A stretch of 64,000 nucleotides of DNA from positions 370,336 through 434,335 of the forward strand of contig QQUE01000002.1 of the NCBI GenBank assembly GCA_008501765.1. Reading direction: 5' to 3'. Within the stretch, counting starts at the first letter, position 1; every line of letters starts with the position of its first letter. This document shows, in pieces, positions 8,904 through 18,250 of this stretch. The notes beneath the pieces were generated by a model that saw nothing but the letters and a program-made list of their open reading frames with translations, was not told the DNA's origin and ran no database searches. Position numbers and translations under genes: made by a program. The stretch comes from Calditrichota bacterium (GTDB lineage: Bacteria > Zhuqueibacterota > Zhuqueibacteria > Zhuqueibacterales > Geothermadaptataceae).

Positions 8904-9364
8904 TGTTTCTCCTCCACAAATAAATAATTCTAATTATTAACAGTTAATTCTGGAAAGAAAATTAATTTGGGTAATAGTAAACACTCGAAAACCTTGCATG
9001 CAAATATCATTCTTATTTTTCAAAAGATTGTTATTAAAAAACTTAGGTTACAAATATCGGATTCTATTTACTTATAATTATTTTCTGTATTGTCAAGTAC
9101 AGGAAAAACCACTACCGCTTCTCAATTCCAAGAATGAACTAATTATTTTTCATCATCCACGCAATCTGACCTTTTTCTGTGTTTTCAAAAGTCGACCTGT
9201 TTCTCAAATTGATAGGCAGATGTTTGTTTGTACTTGCCTTTCTTCAATTGTATCAGTAATTTAAGTCTCAGATTTGACTTAAATATTCTGTTTTTTCTGC
9301 GCACAATCCCTGTAAATAAATCACATACCCAACTGAACATTTAAATCAAAGGATCGGGGTTCCA
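8904..9364. other. Divergent intergenic region, AT-rich
   Basis: About 460 bp between the mtrA-like gene (leftward) and the glucuronoyl esterase gene (rightward). It must hold both promoters. The only structure I see is a 10-bp palindrome TTGCATGCAA near 8995-9004. I find no convincing gene here. Confidence 0.4.
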
Positions 9365-10651
9365 ATGTTCGCTAAAAAAATTATTTCGGGGAAAATACTA
9401 TTGTGCATCGCTCTTTTCATCGCGGAAACTCAACCTGCCCAATCACAAAATCCAAATTACGACGAGTCCAAAGTTCCAGCTTATGAATTGCCGGATCCGC
9501 TTCTTTCGAACGATGGAAAGCCCATCGTAAATAAAGAAATGTGGTTCAACAAGCGGAGACCTGAAATCCTCAAACTTTTCGAGAGCCAGGTTTATGGGAA
9601 ATCCCCGGCTTTGCAAAATGGAATCACATTTAAAATATCAGCCGTAAATGATAGTGCTCTGGGTGGAAGTGCTGTTCAAAAACAGATAGAAATCACTGTT
9701 AAAGACAGGATTTCGCTTGCTATGCTGATTTATCTCCCGAACGATGCAGAAGAGCCTGTGCCCCTTTTTGTTGGACTGAATTTCTATGGCAACCACTCAA
9801 TTCACAGCGATCCTGGAATTCATCTTTCTCCAAACTGGATGAGAAATAATGAGAAATTTGGAATTTTCAATAACCGCGCGACCGAAGAATCCCGTGGTGT
9901 TCGTGCGTCTCGCTGGCCGGTAGAAAATATTATAAAGCGTGGGTACGGATTAGCTACAATTTATTACGGTGATATCGATCCTGATTTTGATGATAATTTT
10001 CAAAATGGCGTGCATCCATTATTTTATAAATCAGGGGAAAAAGTGCCAGCGGCGGATGAATGGGGTTCGATCGCAGCCTGGGCGTGGGGGTTGAGCCGTG
10101 CCATGGATTATTTCGAAAATGACGCGTGCATCGATCCTGCCCGAATCGCAGTGATGGGGCACTCCCGGCTCGGAAAAACCGCGTTGTGGGCTGGTGCGCG
10201 CGATCAGCGATTTGCGCTGGTCATTTCGAACAATTCCGGCTGTGGCGGCGCTGCGCTCTCACGCAGAAAATTCGGCGAAACTATAAAAAAAATCAACACC
10301 AATTTTCCCCACTGGTTTTGCGATAACTTTAATCTTTATAACGATAGGGAAGAAAATCTTCCTGTTGACCAACACATGCTTATCGCCCTAATTGCGCCAC
10401 GTCCGGTTTACATTGCCAGCGCAGAAAAAGATCGCTGGGCCGACCCCAGAGGCGAGTTTTTAGCGAGCCTGCACGCCGATCCGGTTTATAAATTATTGGG
10501 GACTGAGGGTTTGCCCACGAAAAAAATGCCGGACACAAACAGCCCGGTGATGGGCACCATCGGTTATCACATTCGGGAAGGAAAACACGATGTAACGGAT
10601 TACGATTGGAACCGCTACATGGATTTTGCAGACCGCCACTTGCAGAAATAA
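9365..10651 (+). CDS. CE15-family glucuronoyl esterase-like hydrolase
   Basis: A secreted alpha/beta-hydrolase of 428 residues, related to carbohydrate esterase family 15, whose members cleave ester bonds between glucuronic acid of xylan and lignin alcohols. The signal peptide ends near ...QPAQSQ. The nucleophile is Ser267 in GHSRLGK (family motif G-C/H-S-R-x-G-K). An acidic residue in [10 protein letters not shown] (about 352) and His408 in GKHDVTD complete the likely triad. A typical CE15 stretch, [17 protein letters not shown], follows the nucleophile. There is no sorting domain, so the protein is probably periplasmic or lipid-free outer-surface. An acetyltransferase gene starts 17 bp downstream. 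Substrate assignment to lignin-carbohydrate esters is by family only. Confidence 0.88.
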   Translation: MFAKKIISGKILLCIALFIAETQPAQSQNPNYDESKVPAYELPDPLLSNDGKPIVNKEMWFNKRRPEILKLFESQVYGKSPALQNGITFKISAVNDSALGGSAVQKQIEITVKDRISLAMLIYLPNDAEEPVPLFVGLNFYGNHSIHSDPGIHLSPNWMRNNEKFGIFNNRATEESRGVRASRWPVENIIKRGYGLATIYYGDIDPDFDDNFQNGVHPLFYKSGEKVPAADEWGSIAAWAWGLSRAMDYFENDACIDPARIAVMGHSRLGKTALWAGARDQRFALVISNNSGCGGAALSRRKFGETIKKINTNFPHWFCDNFNLYNDREENLPVDQHMLIALIAPRPVYIASAEKDRWADPRGEFLASLHADPVYKLLGTEGLPTKKMPDTNSPVMGTIGYHIREGKHDVTDYDWNRYMDFADRHLQK

Positions 10652-10667
10652 CTCAAAAGGCCTCAAA

Positions 10668-11057
10668 TTGGAAATCATCGAATCAGCGCCAAGCGTCGAA
10701 GAATATTTAGAATTAAGAAAAAAAGCCGGCTTATCAGCAAAATCACCCAAAGCCGCACAACGTGGACTTCCAAATTCGCTCTATGCCGTGCACTTTCGCA
10801 TTGCCGGAAAGTTGGCTGCTATGGGCCGGGTCATTGGCGATGGCGGCTGTTTTTTTGAGATTGTCGACATTGCAGTTGCTCCGGAACACCAGGGAAAAGG
10901 CCTGGGAAAAGCAGTCATGCAGCATATCGATAAGTTTTTAAACGAAGCATCTTTTGATGGCTCTTATGTTTCGATGATTGCAGACGAACCGGCATTCTAT
11001 GAAAAACTGGGTTACAAATTAACTGCCCCGGCACAGGGGATGTATAAAAAGTTTTAA
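10668..11057 (+). CDS. GNAT-family N-acetyltransferase
   Basis: A small cytoplasmic acetyl-CoA-dependent acyltransferase of 129 residues. I place the start at TTG 10668, 8 nt after AAAAGG and just past the preceding stop. An earlier in-frame TTG at 10626 would overlap the esterase gene. The acetyl-CoA pyrophosphate loop is clear: V-A-P-E-H-Q-G-K-G-L-G-K (motif A, Q/R-x-x-G-x-G/A), preceded by the beta strand F-F-E-I-V-D-I-A-V and followed by FYEKLGYKL near the C-terminus. The acceptor substrate cannot be told. It probably forms a transcription unit with the esterase gene. Confidence 0.85.
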   Translation: MEIIESAPSVEEYLELRKKAGLSAKSPKAAQRGLPNSLYAVHFRIAGKLAAMGRVIGDGGCFFEIVDIAVAPEHQGKGLGKAVMQHIDKFLNEASFDGSYVSMIADEPAFYEKLGYKLTAPAQGMYKKF

Positions 11058-11200
11058 CATAAACAGAAAATTTGTATCGCATTTAAGTACAAAGAAGAAA
11101 CATAGTTATTCAAGAAAGAAATTTATATTTATTGAACTTCGATTCCCTATGCCAAAGATAAATGTTCAAAAAAAAAGGGTCTATCTAAGGAAGGAAAATC

Positions 11201-13084
11201 ATGGTAAAACTGCGCTACTTAACCACGCTATTCACAATAAGCATTTTTATATTTTTAAATTGTAGCCAACAAAACAAGACGATTGTCAAAATTCTCGATT
11301 CCCGTTCGAATGCACCGATTGTGGGAGCAATGATTTACAAGCAGGGAAGTACACCAATTTTGCGCTCAGATAATAAGGGCAATGTTGCAATCCCGGCTAT
11401 TTTCCTGAATTCTGAGTTAAATATTCACGCAAAAAATTATCGAAATATCAAAATAAATTTCTCCCCAAATGTCAAAACACTAACAATGGATTTTGATGAA
11501 AATTTGGCGAATCCATACGAGCAGAAAATGGAGTTTTCCAGAGCGGATACAATTCGAGGCGCCTATGGGCCCTTTCGGGAGAACAACGATTTGTTATTTT
11601 ATGATCTGAACATTAAAGTTGATGTGGAAAAAAAACACCTTGCCGGCAGGAATACAATTCGCTTTGAAATGCTGCAAGATGATGATCGCATTCAAATCGA
11701 CCTGTTTGCCAACATGGATATTGATAGTATTTTGTTCAAAGAAACGAGCCTCGATTACAAACGTGAGTTCAACGCGGTATTTATCGATTTTCCGGAAAAA
11801 TTGAAAAAGGGATCAACCTACAGCATCGATTTTTATTATTCCGGTTATCCACAGGAAGCGGGCCGGTTCGGCGGCATTGTTTTTAAAGAGGATTCGTTGG
11901 GAAATCCCTGGGTTTTTACCGCCTGCCAGAATATCGGCGCCAGCCTGTGGTGGCCGAACAAAGACCAGCAACCGGATGAAGTTGACAGCATGAAAATCAG
12001 CGTAGCTGTGCCTTCCGATCTGATTGATGTTTCCAACGGACGTTTTTTAGGAAAAACAGAGTTTGACGACGGCTACACACGCTACGATTGGAAGGTGCAC
12101 TACCCAATCAATAATTATTCTGTCTCGTTAAATATTGCAAAATACGCCCATTTTTCAGAAAAAATTGGCAATTTATCTCTGGATTATTTTGTTTTGCCCT
12201 ACCATCTGCAAGCTGCTAAGCAGCAGTTTACACAGGTAAAACCCATGCTACAATGCTTTGAAAAATTCTTTGGGCCCTATCCTTTTCCAAAAGATGGCTT
12301 CAAACTTGTGGAAGTCGCCTATGCCGGCATGGAGCACCAAAGCGCTGTGGCTTATGGCAATGGTTACCAAAATGGCTATCTCGGGCGCGACTGGACGGGT
12401 GTCGGTATCAGTATGGATTTCGATTTTATTATTATCCACGAGAGCGGGCACGAATGGTTCGGCAACAGCGTGAGCGCAAACGACGTCTCAGATGCATGGA
12501 TTCACGAAGGCTGGACGACCTACGCCGAAGGTGTTTACGTGGAATGTTTGTTTGGCTATGAAAAGGCGATTAAATACATCAATGGCTACAAAAGCAAAGT
12601 GGCAAACAGGGAACCCATCATCGGGCCGATCGGCGTAAACCACTGGCCAACACACGACCAGTATTTTAAAGGTGCGCTTTTTCTCAACACGTTACGCCAT
12701 GTCGTCGATGACGATGACAAGTGGTGGGCTTTGATAAAAGATTATACAGATCATTTCAAATACCAGAACATCTGGACGAAAGATGTGATCAATTTTTTTA
12801 GTGACTATTTAAAAAAAGATCTGCGTCCTGTTTTTGAGCACTATTTATATCACGCGGATTTACCAGTTTTAGAATATAAAATTGAAGGGGAAAATGTAAG
12901 TTTCCGCTGGCGGGCACTTGTTGAGGATTTCAATATGCCGGTAAAAGTTCGAGTCAACGACAAAAACTATACTCTTATGCCAACTACGCAATGGCAATCG
13001 AAATCTATTGAAAGAGCGTCACAAGAAAATTGGCAGGTAGAGACTGATTTATTTTATATTAAAACAGAAAACGTTGAATTTTAA
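11201..13084 (+). CDS. M1-family zinc aminopeptidase, lipoprotein
   Basis: A metallopeptidase of 627 residues, likely anchored in the outer or inner membrane through a lipobox Cys (I-F-L-N-C) after a short signal peptide. Residues 28-90 resemble a carboxypeptidase-regulatory/CNA-B-like beta sandwich. The M1 core follows: an N-terminal beta domain (110-320), an exopeptidase motif G376-M-E-H-Q in place of GAMEN, and the zinc site H413-E-S-G-H417-E-W-F-G-N with the third ligand E436 (W-I-H-E-G-W), giving the canonical HExxH-x18-E spacing. The usual WWGN is WFGN here. AAGGAAGG precedes the ATG by a normal distance. The C-terminal helical domain of larger M1 enzymes is reduced. It probably processes peptides in the periplasm or at the surface. 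Confidence 0.93.
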   Translation: MVKLRYLTTLFTISIFIFLNCSQQNKTIVKILDSRSNAPIVGAMIYKQGSTPILRSDNKGNVAIPAIFLNSELNIHAKNYRNIKINFSPNVKTLTMDFDENLANPYEQKMEFSRADTIRGAYGPFRENNDLLFYDLNIKVDVEKKHLAGRNTIRFEMLQDDDRIQIDLFANMDIDSILFKETSLDYKREFNAVFIDFPEKLKKGSTYSIDFYYSGYPQEAGRFGGIVFKEDSLGNPWVFTACQNIGASLWWPNKDQQPDEVDSMKISVAVPSDLIDVSNGRFLGKTEFDDGYTRYDWKVHYPINNYSVSLNIAKYAHFSEKIGNLSLDYFVLPYHLQAAKQQFTQVKPMLQCFEKFFGPYPFPKDGFKLVEVAYAGMEHQSAVAYGNGYQNGYLGRDWTGVGISMDFDFIIIHESGHEWFGNSVSANDVSDAWIHEGWTTYAEGVYVECLFGYEKAIKYINGYKSKVANREPIIGPIGVNHWPTHDQYFKGALFLNTLRHVVDDDDKWWALIKDYTDHFKYQNIWTKDVINFFSDYLKKDLRPVFEHYLYHADLPVLEYKIEGENVSFRWRALVEDFNMPVKVRVNDKNYTLMPTTQWQSKSIERASQENWQVETDLFYIKTENVEF

Positions 13085-13093
13085 ATAAAAACT

Positions 13094-13121
13094 GTAGCCG
13101 TATTCTGGTGAATTCGGCTAC
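13094..13121 (+). other. Intergenic RNA hairpin between the M1 peptidase and CPBP genes
   Basis: GTAGCCG-T-ATTC-TGGT-GAAT-T-CGGCTAC is a near-perfect stem-loop. It has no T tract, so it is more likely an mRNA processing or attenuating structure than a terminator. It overlaps the GTG at 13108, arguing that the next gene starts later, at 13135. Confidence 0.5.
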
Positions 13122-13134
13122 GTTGGGAAAAAGT

Positions 13135-14016
13135 ATGACTGAACAAAAAACACCTGTACAAAGCACAGTACGAAAAATTATCATGTTTCCGCTCGTTCGG
13201 GCAATTATTGCCATCGTAATGGTCGTCGTGGCCACGATGGTAATTGGCAATATATTGAAATGGGTCGGCAGTTCCCTTTTCGGTGAAACACCACCGGAAC
13301 TCTGGAGATTGTTGGCAAATATAATCGTCGTTATTTTCGCTTGCCTGTCCTATAGTGCATTTGTGATTTATATCGAACGAAGAAAGGAGAGCGAACTCGC
13401 TCTTGATGGTGCGCTGAAAGAGACGGGATTGGGTGTCGCTATCGGCGCTGGACTTATCGCGGCTGTTGTTGGAATTATATGGGTAGCCGGCAGTTACCAA
13501 GTCCATTCTGTTAATGATTTGCAGGCGTTAATCAAGCCATTTTACACATCTCTTTCAGCAGGTGTTATCGAGGAAATAATTTTTCGTGCTATCATTTTCA
13601 GGATCATGCAGGAAAGTCTGGGTAGCTGGATCGCTATCGCTTTTTCCGCCTTGTTTTTTGGCTTTGGCCACGCTGCAAATCCCAATGCAACACTTTTTAG
13701 CAGTATCGCCATTGCGCTGGAAGCGGGCATTTTATTAGCTGCTGCTTTTATGTTTACCCGGCGGTTATGGATGGTAATCGGGATACACTTTGCCTGGAAT
13801 TTTACCCAGGGTGGTATTTTTGGCGTAGCAGTTTCAGGGCATGAGATAACAGGTTTGCTGCAGTCAGAAATGTCTGGCCCAGAGCTTGTCACTGGAGGAG
13901 CTTTTGGTGCTGAAGCCTCCATTTTTGCATTAATTATTTGCACCGGCACCGGTTTATATATGCTTTGGAAAGCCTGGGAACGAGGCCATTTCATTAAACC
14001 ATTTTGGCTTCGATAA
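13135..14016 (+). CDS. CPBP-family intramembrane glutamic protease
   Basis: A polytopic inner-membrane protein of 293 residues with about eight hydrophobic helices. It has the Abi/CPBP motifs: E146-E147-x-x-x-R151 (IEEIIFR), F-x-x-x-H in FFGFGHA, and H-x-x-x-N in HFAWNF. Members are Rce1-like proteases or, often, proteins of unknown role. The start is taken at ATG 13135 because the GTG at 13108 lies within an RNA hairpin. A paralogue sits at 45655-46605. The two share the C-terminal region after W-N-F-x-Q-G, including V-S-G, T-G-G-x-F-G and E-A-S-I, so they stem from one duplication or belong to a lineage-specific subfamily. Confidence 0.9.
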   Translation: MTEQKTPVQSTVRKIIMFPLVRAIIAIVMVVVATMVIGNILKWVGSSLFGETPPELWRLLANIIVVIFACLSYSAFVIYIERRKESELALDGALKETGLGVAIGAGLIAAVVGIIWVAGSYQVHSVNDLQALIKPFYTSLSAGVIEEIIFRAIIFRIMQESLGSWIAIAFSALFFGFGHAANPNATLFSSIAIALEAGILLAAAFMFTRRLWMVIGIHFAWNFTQGGIFGVAVSGHEITGLLQSEMSGPELVTGGAFGAEASIFALIICTGTGLYMLWKAWERGHFIKPFWLR

Positions 14017-14083
14017 ACTTGTTTCACATTTAAAATTTAGCAATTAAAAACCCACTTCGCTTTAAAAAGCCAGGAAATAAAAA

Positions 14084-14908
14084 TTGAAAAAAATTACATC
14101 TTCGAATCTTAAATATATTTTACAAAGTCTCATCTCCCTCGTTCTTCTGCTCTCCGCAGCCGGAAAAATTACCAGCATCGAGGCCACAGCGCGATCGATG
14201 GCAGAACTGTTTTACTTGCCTGCCGAAACAGCCCACATCTTCGTCTTTGGTGTCGTTCTCCTGGAAATATTTTTTGTATTTCTGGTCTGGATCAAACCCC
14301 ATAAATTCCTGGTTATATTGCCGATTATTTTTCTGATCATCACCGGATATAGCCAGTTTCGAAATCTCGACTGTGGTTGTTTTGGCACCTTGCCGTTCTT
14401 CTCCCAATTTCCACTTTGGGGACATTATTTGCTCGTTGCAGGAATGCTGGTGGGACTGATATTTTTAACAAGCAAAAAAAAAGATACTGTGGCGTCCGCA
14501 GTGATTTCAATTTGCCTGTTTCTATGTGCAGGGTTCTCCCTTTTTTTTCCCGATTCACCTGTAGTAATAACACACTCAGCTAAATTTGAAATTGTTCAAT
14601 TTAATCAGGTTTATCAGGATTATTTGAATGAAAATACACTTCTCGTCGATGCACGCTCCGACATCCAGTTCAGCTACGGTACTATCGGCGACGCAATCAA
14701 CATTCCCCACGACATTGCGCTGCTCGATAGTCTCGTCGATTTATGGAATTTACGCCAACAAAATTTAATAATATTTTGCAGCGGCATCCATTGCGACAAA
14801 GCGGATATTCTCGCGACACGGCTTGAAAAGGCGGGTTGCGAAAATATAAAAATTTACGCCGGAGGTTGGGATGACTGGGTAGAAAAAGAGGTTTTTATTG
14901 AGGATTAA
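14084..14908 (+). CDS. MauE/DoxX-like membrane protein fused to a rhodanese domain
   Basis: A two-part inner-membrane protein of 274 residues. Residues 1-150 are four helices with a Cys pair in NLDCGCFGTLPF (C97, C99). This is the MauE-type domain, related to DoxX and to the membrane partners of disulfide chemistry. Residues 165-274 form a rhodanese-like sulfurtransferase domain with LLVDARS near its start and the active-site loop F-C232-S-G-I-H-C237-D-K. The second Cys in the loop is unusual. The start is TTG 14084, with AGGAAA about 8 nt upstream. The fusion suggests sulfur or persulfide transfer coupled to membrane thiol redox (inference). Confidence 0.8.
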   Translation: MKKITSSNLKYILQSLISLVLLLSAAGKITSIEATARSMAELFYLPAETAHIFVFGVVLLEIFFVFLVWIKPHKFLVILPIIFLIITGYSQFRNLDCGCFGTLPFFSQFPLWGHYLLVAGMLVGLIFLTSKKKDTVASAVISICLFLCAGFSLFFPDSPVVITHSAKFEIVQFNQVYQDYLNENTLLVDARSDIQFSYGTIGDAINIPHDIALLDSLVDLWNLRQQNLIIFCSGIHCDKADILATRLEKAGCENIKIYAGGWDDWVEKEVFIED

Positions 14909-15138
14909 GCAGATCAATCTATTATTTTCACCACACTGAATTATTATATATAAATCGGCTTGCAACTCTTATGCGATTTATTAAATTGCAGTCATAGTTA
15001 AACATCTTCTGATTAACTTTTCCCAACATCTGGCAGCAAAGAGAGCCGGACCGACGCGCAAGTGATATCGCTCTCTTTTTTTCCAAGGGATAATTATTCG
15101 TAGGAAATGAATTCACTAAATCCCAGGATGGGGAATCT

Positions 15139-15936
15139 ATGAATAACGGCACTTTAGTCACTAATTTTGTTCTCGATGACTTTGGACAGAACTCGCGCTT
15201 GCCCTATCTCATATCTTCGGAAATAAAATTAACGCAGTTGCAACACTATAAACCTAACGGTTCGCCTACCCTGTTTATTCTCAGCCAGAAAAATCTCCAA
15301 ATCGGCCAGAAATTTTACGAGCAAATGGATGCCGAAGCCAAACGATCCAGCTTGATCACCTCACGTACGCTCCCGAATGAACTGCCCCCGGTAGATCAAG
15401 CAACAGGAACGATTATAATCCACCATTGCAACGATAAAAAATTCATGGCGTGGTTAAATTTACTCGCAGGAAAAACAGTAAATCGTATTTATCTGGATTG
15501 GTTTGTCCCATTGAAAGTTTTTCATCCCTATTCCTACAGCCAGGGCCTTTTGATAAAAGCATTCGATAATTTACCAATAAAAAAGGCCGCAGAAATCCAG
15601 CGCAAAGACCTCGAAAATACCGTCCATTGTTCTTCCTTTAAACTGGATTACTTGAGCAAACAGATATATGGATTAACCCCGGGCCGGCTTTTGCGCATCT
15701 GGCGTTACTTCGTTTTAACAGAGAAATTTATGACGGAAGAAGCCCTGCTCGGCATCCAACCGCGAAGAGGCCGTTCCCCGTTGCGAACCGTTGAGAATGA
15801 TTATTGCGAAGCGCTCATTCGCTTGCTTAATATTTCCTACACTGAATTACGCCTGGCCGCCAAGGATCAACATTGGATTGCAGTCTGGACTGCCGCCTTG
15901 AGAAAATCCATGCAGAAATTCTATGCAGCACCCTGA
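15139..15936 (+). CDS. Hypothetical protein with AraC-like C-terminal region
   Basis: A soluble protein of 265 residues that I do not recognise. There are no membrane segments or signal peptide. Residues 170-205 (DYLSKQIYGLTPGRLLRIWR) resemble the first helix-turn-helix and linker of AraC-type domains (Y-L-S-x-x-F...G-x-S-P...R). The second helix-turn-helix is not recognisable, so it may be a degenerate regulator. The middle has a receiver-like flavour (GTIIIHHCNDKKFMAWLN). The start is supported by GGGGAA a few bases before ATG 15139. The next two genes encode receiver domains, so this could be a small orphan signalling group. A short hairpin (15935-15954) overlaps the stop codon. Confidence 0.65.
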   Translation: MNNGTLVTNFVLDDFGQNSRLPYLISSEIKLTQLQHYKPNGSPTLFILSQKNLQIGQKFYEQMDAEAKRSSLITSRTLPNELPPVDQATGTIIIHHCNDKKFMAWLNLLAGKTVNRIYLDWFVPLKVFHPYSYSQGLLIKAFDNLPIKKAAEIQRKDLENTVHCSSFKLDYLSKQIYGLTPGRLLRIWRYFVLTEKFMTEEALLGIQPRRGRSPLRTVENDYCEALIRLLNISYTELRLAAKDQHWIAVWTAALRKSMQKFYAAP

Positions 15937-16196
15937 ATTGTACGCTGACAATTCGAATCGCCCGCTGCATTTGCCTTCCCTTTCCTTAACTCCCCCCAAT
16001 CCCAACCAGGAGTTGACCCCCGATTTTCTTTTAAAATCAGGTAAATTTAACTATCAAATCTTCAACGCTTTATGCTAATCGAGCATAATTCGAGAAATCG
16101 GAATGCTGACAAATTCTTCCGCAGACCATTTTCCATGTTGCTAAATTAGTTACGTATATCCTTTGCGGTAACCTTTAAATAATGGGCAGAAGCGCA

Positions 16197-16565
16197 ATGA
16201 AACGAATCATCATCCTCAATGAGGAATTAGAAACTCAAATGCGCATGTACCTAGCTCTATCGACCCGGTATAAAGTTGAAATCGCTGAGGACGAAGCGAT
16301 GTTAATGCGAATGATTCGTCGAAAAAAACCACGGCTTATTTTTCTTGATGGAGAATACAGCGGTTATTCCAGAGAAGGAAAATCTATAACGAAAACAGTT
16401 CAAAAAATCAAAAAGAAATACCATGAACTGCAGGTTATATCGATAATGAATACGCGGACAAAAGGAGCGGCAAACAGCGACCGCATCCTCTATCATCCAT
16501 TTGATGAGTCCGACATTCAAAAAGCAGTACAGGCACTTTTGGAATTATCGCCGGTGCCCGGTTGA
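16197..16565 (+). CDS. Degenerate response-regulator receiver protein
   Basis: A single-domain protein of 122 residues with the receiver fold pattern, starting MKRIIILNEELETQMRMYL. The acidic pair that holds Mg2+ is Asn-Glu-Glu here. The phospho-acceptor strand keeps an Asp (LIFLDGEYSG), but the conserved Lys of the K-P-F motif is His (LYHPFDESDI). It may still bind a partner without classical phosphorylation. The start could also be ATG 16182; neither has a strong ribosome site. No output domain is present. Confidence 0.7.
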   Translation: MKRIIILNEELETQMRMYLALSTRYKVEIAEDEAMLMRMIRRKKPRLIFLDGEYSGYSREGKSITKTVQKIKKKYHELQVISIMNTRTKGAANSDRILYHPFDESDIQKAVQALLELSPVPG

Positions 16566-16692
16566 TTGACGAATCAGAAAGAAATATGAAATTGAACCTC
16601 TTTGGTAACACATTTTCTATCTTTCCATAGTCAGGTTGTGAGCAACCAAACGGAATTCACAACATGCGCGAAATTCGGGGAAACACATTTTA

Positions 16693-16726
16693 ACTGCTCA
16701 TATGTTTCATATGAGCAGTTTTTTTT
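16693..16726 (+). terminator. Rho-independent terminator
   Basis: A 12-bp perfect stem (ACTGCTCATATG / CATATGAGCAGT) with a TTT loop is followed by eight or more T residues. It closes the unit ending with the degenerate receiver gene. Confidence 0.92.
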
Positions 16727-16863
16727 ATAATTCAGGGAAAAGAATCGATATTATAAATGTGAAGTATTGCTAATGAAGCGTTTTTATTTTGCCTTTAATG
16801 ATATTTCCACTTAATTATAAAATTAACAATTACAAACTTTCTCTGCAAAAAAAAGATAGCAAG

Positions 16864-17226
16864 ATGAAAAAAATACTAATCCTGGAAGATGAAGCCAATC
16901 AGCGGACGCTTTATACCAACATCTTATCTGATGCGGGTTTTTACATTTCAGCAGCCGCGAGTTGCAGCGAAGCTGTACAGCTTGCAAATATCGAAAATTA
17001 TGATCTTGCCGTGGTTGATCTAAAACTCGAGACTGAAAATGGCCTCGATGCAATAAAAAAAATTCTCACGATCAATAAAAAAATTAAAATTGTTATTCAC
17101 ACCTCATATGCAGAGTATAAACAAGATATGCAAACATGGTCTGCCGATGCCTACGTTATAAAAAGTTCAGACTCATCCGAATTGATTGCAACAATTCATA
17201 ACTTATTGGGCGAAATTAAAGAATAA
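16864..17226 (+). CDS. Single-domain response regulator (receiver)
   Basis: A CheY-like receiver of 120 residues with no output domain. It begins MKKILILEDEANQRTLY (acidic pair E-D-E), has phospho-acceptor D52 in VVDLKLE, a Thr/Ser switch position (IVIHTSY), and Lys in AYVIKSSDSSEL, where the usual K-P is K-S. I reject the upstream in-frame ATG at 16789, whose extension is low-complexity and has no ribosome site. It lies alone between a strong terminator and the Yip1 gene. Its cognate kinase is not evident; the multi-PAS kinase at 30-34 kb carries its own receiver. Confidence 0.85.
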   Translation: MKKILILEDEANQRTLYTNILSDAGFYISAAASCSEAVQLANIENYDLAVVDLKLETENGLDAIKKILTINKKIKIVIHTSYAEYKQDMQTWSADAYVIKSSDSSELIATIHNLLGEIKE

Positions 17227-17389
17227 CAAAATTCATCCTGCCGACTCAAATACTTGCATTCCACGTTTCCTCTTCCTATCTTTATTTTTCCATTTTCAAC
17301 AACAGGGATTTCAACAACCACGGATACAAATAGTTCTCAAAAATTTAAAATTAAATTAAGTATGCTCCAAAAAAAGGCCGGAAAACCGA

Positions 17390-18244
17390 ATGAATGAGAT
17401 GAAAACGTGCACAACTTGCCATAAAGTATTACCCGAAGACCCTCTCATAAATTTTTGCCCGTATTGCGGTGTCCATTTTTCAGAAGAGAAAAAATCTGCA
17501 GATGCTGGAATTAACATCGTCATAGAAGATCAACCCGAAGAGCCGGTTGAACCAGATATTGAAAACGAACCGGAGGAACCAGTACACGCACAACCGGAAA
17601 CTGCTTCAGGCGGCATCCCCTGGGAGGATGGTGAAAATCAGTCCATTATTGAACGTTTGACCCACACCTGGTCCGAGTCCATTTTTCGCCCAACGGATTT
17701 TTTTCAAAGAATGAAGATCGTTTCCAAATTAGGCCCCGCCCTTCTTTATGGCTTCATTTTTAAATTTTTCGGGCAAGTTTTAGGAAATTATTGGGCACAA
17801 AAACAAATCAACTCCATGAGCGAACAAATGGAACAAATGCCGGCTTTTTTACAAATGTTTTATGAGCGTTATATGGAAAGTGTTTCACAGATGGGTGCGA
17901 CGGAACAACTTTTATTAACACCGTTTATGGTTATTTTTAGTCTACTCATCGTACCGGTGATTTTTCATGCTTCACTGAGCTTGTTTGGCGTTGCGAAAAA
18001 TGGATTTGCTACAACTTTCCGGGTCAATGCTTACGCAGAGGGTGCGGCAATTTTTCAAGCAATCCCTTTTATCGGTGGTCTGGTTTATTTCGTTGTCTGG
18101 CTGATAGTGGTCATTATCGGCTGGCGTGAATGCCACAACACGACGACCAACCGCGTTGTTCTCGGTCTTGTCATACCATTCTTAGCGTGTTGCACATTTG
18201 TTTTTATGTTCATTTCGCTAATTGGAAATCTCATAAGTGTATAA
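17390..18244 (+). CDS. Zinc-ribbon + Yip1-family membrane protein
   Basis: A membrane protein of 284 residues. An N-terminal zinc ribbon (CTTCHKVLPEDPLINFCPYC, residues 6-25) is followed by an acidic Pro/Glu-rich linker (to about 85) and a Yip1-type domain with about five helices (115-284). Bacterial Yip1 proteins are of unknown function and often sit beside DUF2752 genes, as here. The downstream gene starts 6 bp after its stop. Confidence 0.8.
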   Translation: MNEMKTCTTCHKVLPEDPLINFCPYCGVHFSEEKKSADAGINIVIEDQPEEPVEPDIENEPEEPVHAQPETASGGIPWEDGENQSIIERLTHTWSESIFRPTDFFQRMKIVSKLGPALLYGFIFKFFGQVLGNYWAQKQINSMSEQMEQMPAFLQMFYERYMESVSQMGATEQLLLTPFMVIFSLLIVPVIFHASLSLFGVAKNGFATTFRVNAYAEGAAIFQAIPFIGGLVYFVVWLIVVIIGWRECHNTTTNRVVLGLVIPFLACCTFVFMFISLIGNLISV

Positions 18245-18250
18245 ATCTCG

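Noticed and set aside
8998-9264. 88-residue frame in the divergent gap
   Set aside because: It is AT-rich, starts without a ribosome site, and the translation has no recognisable pattern.
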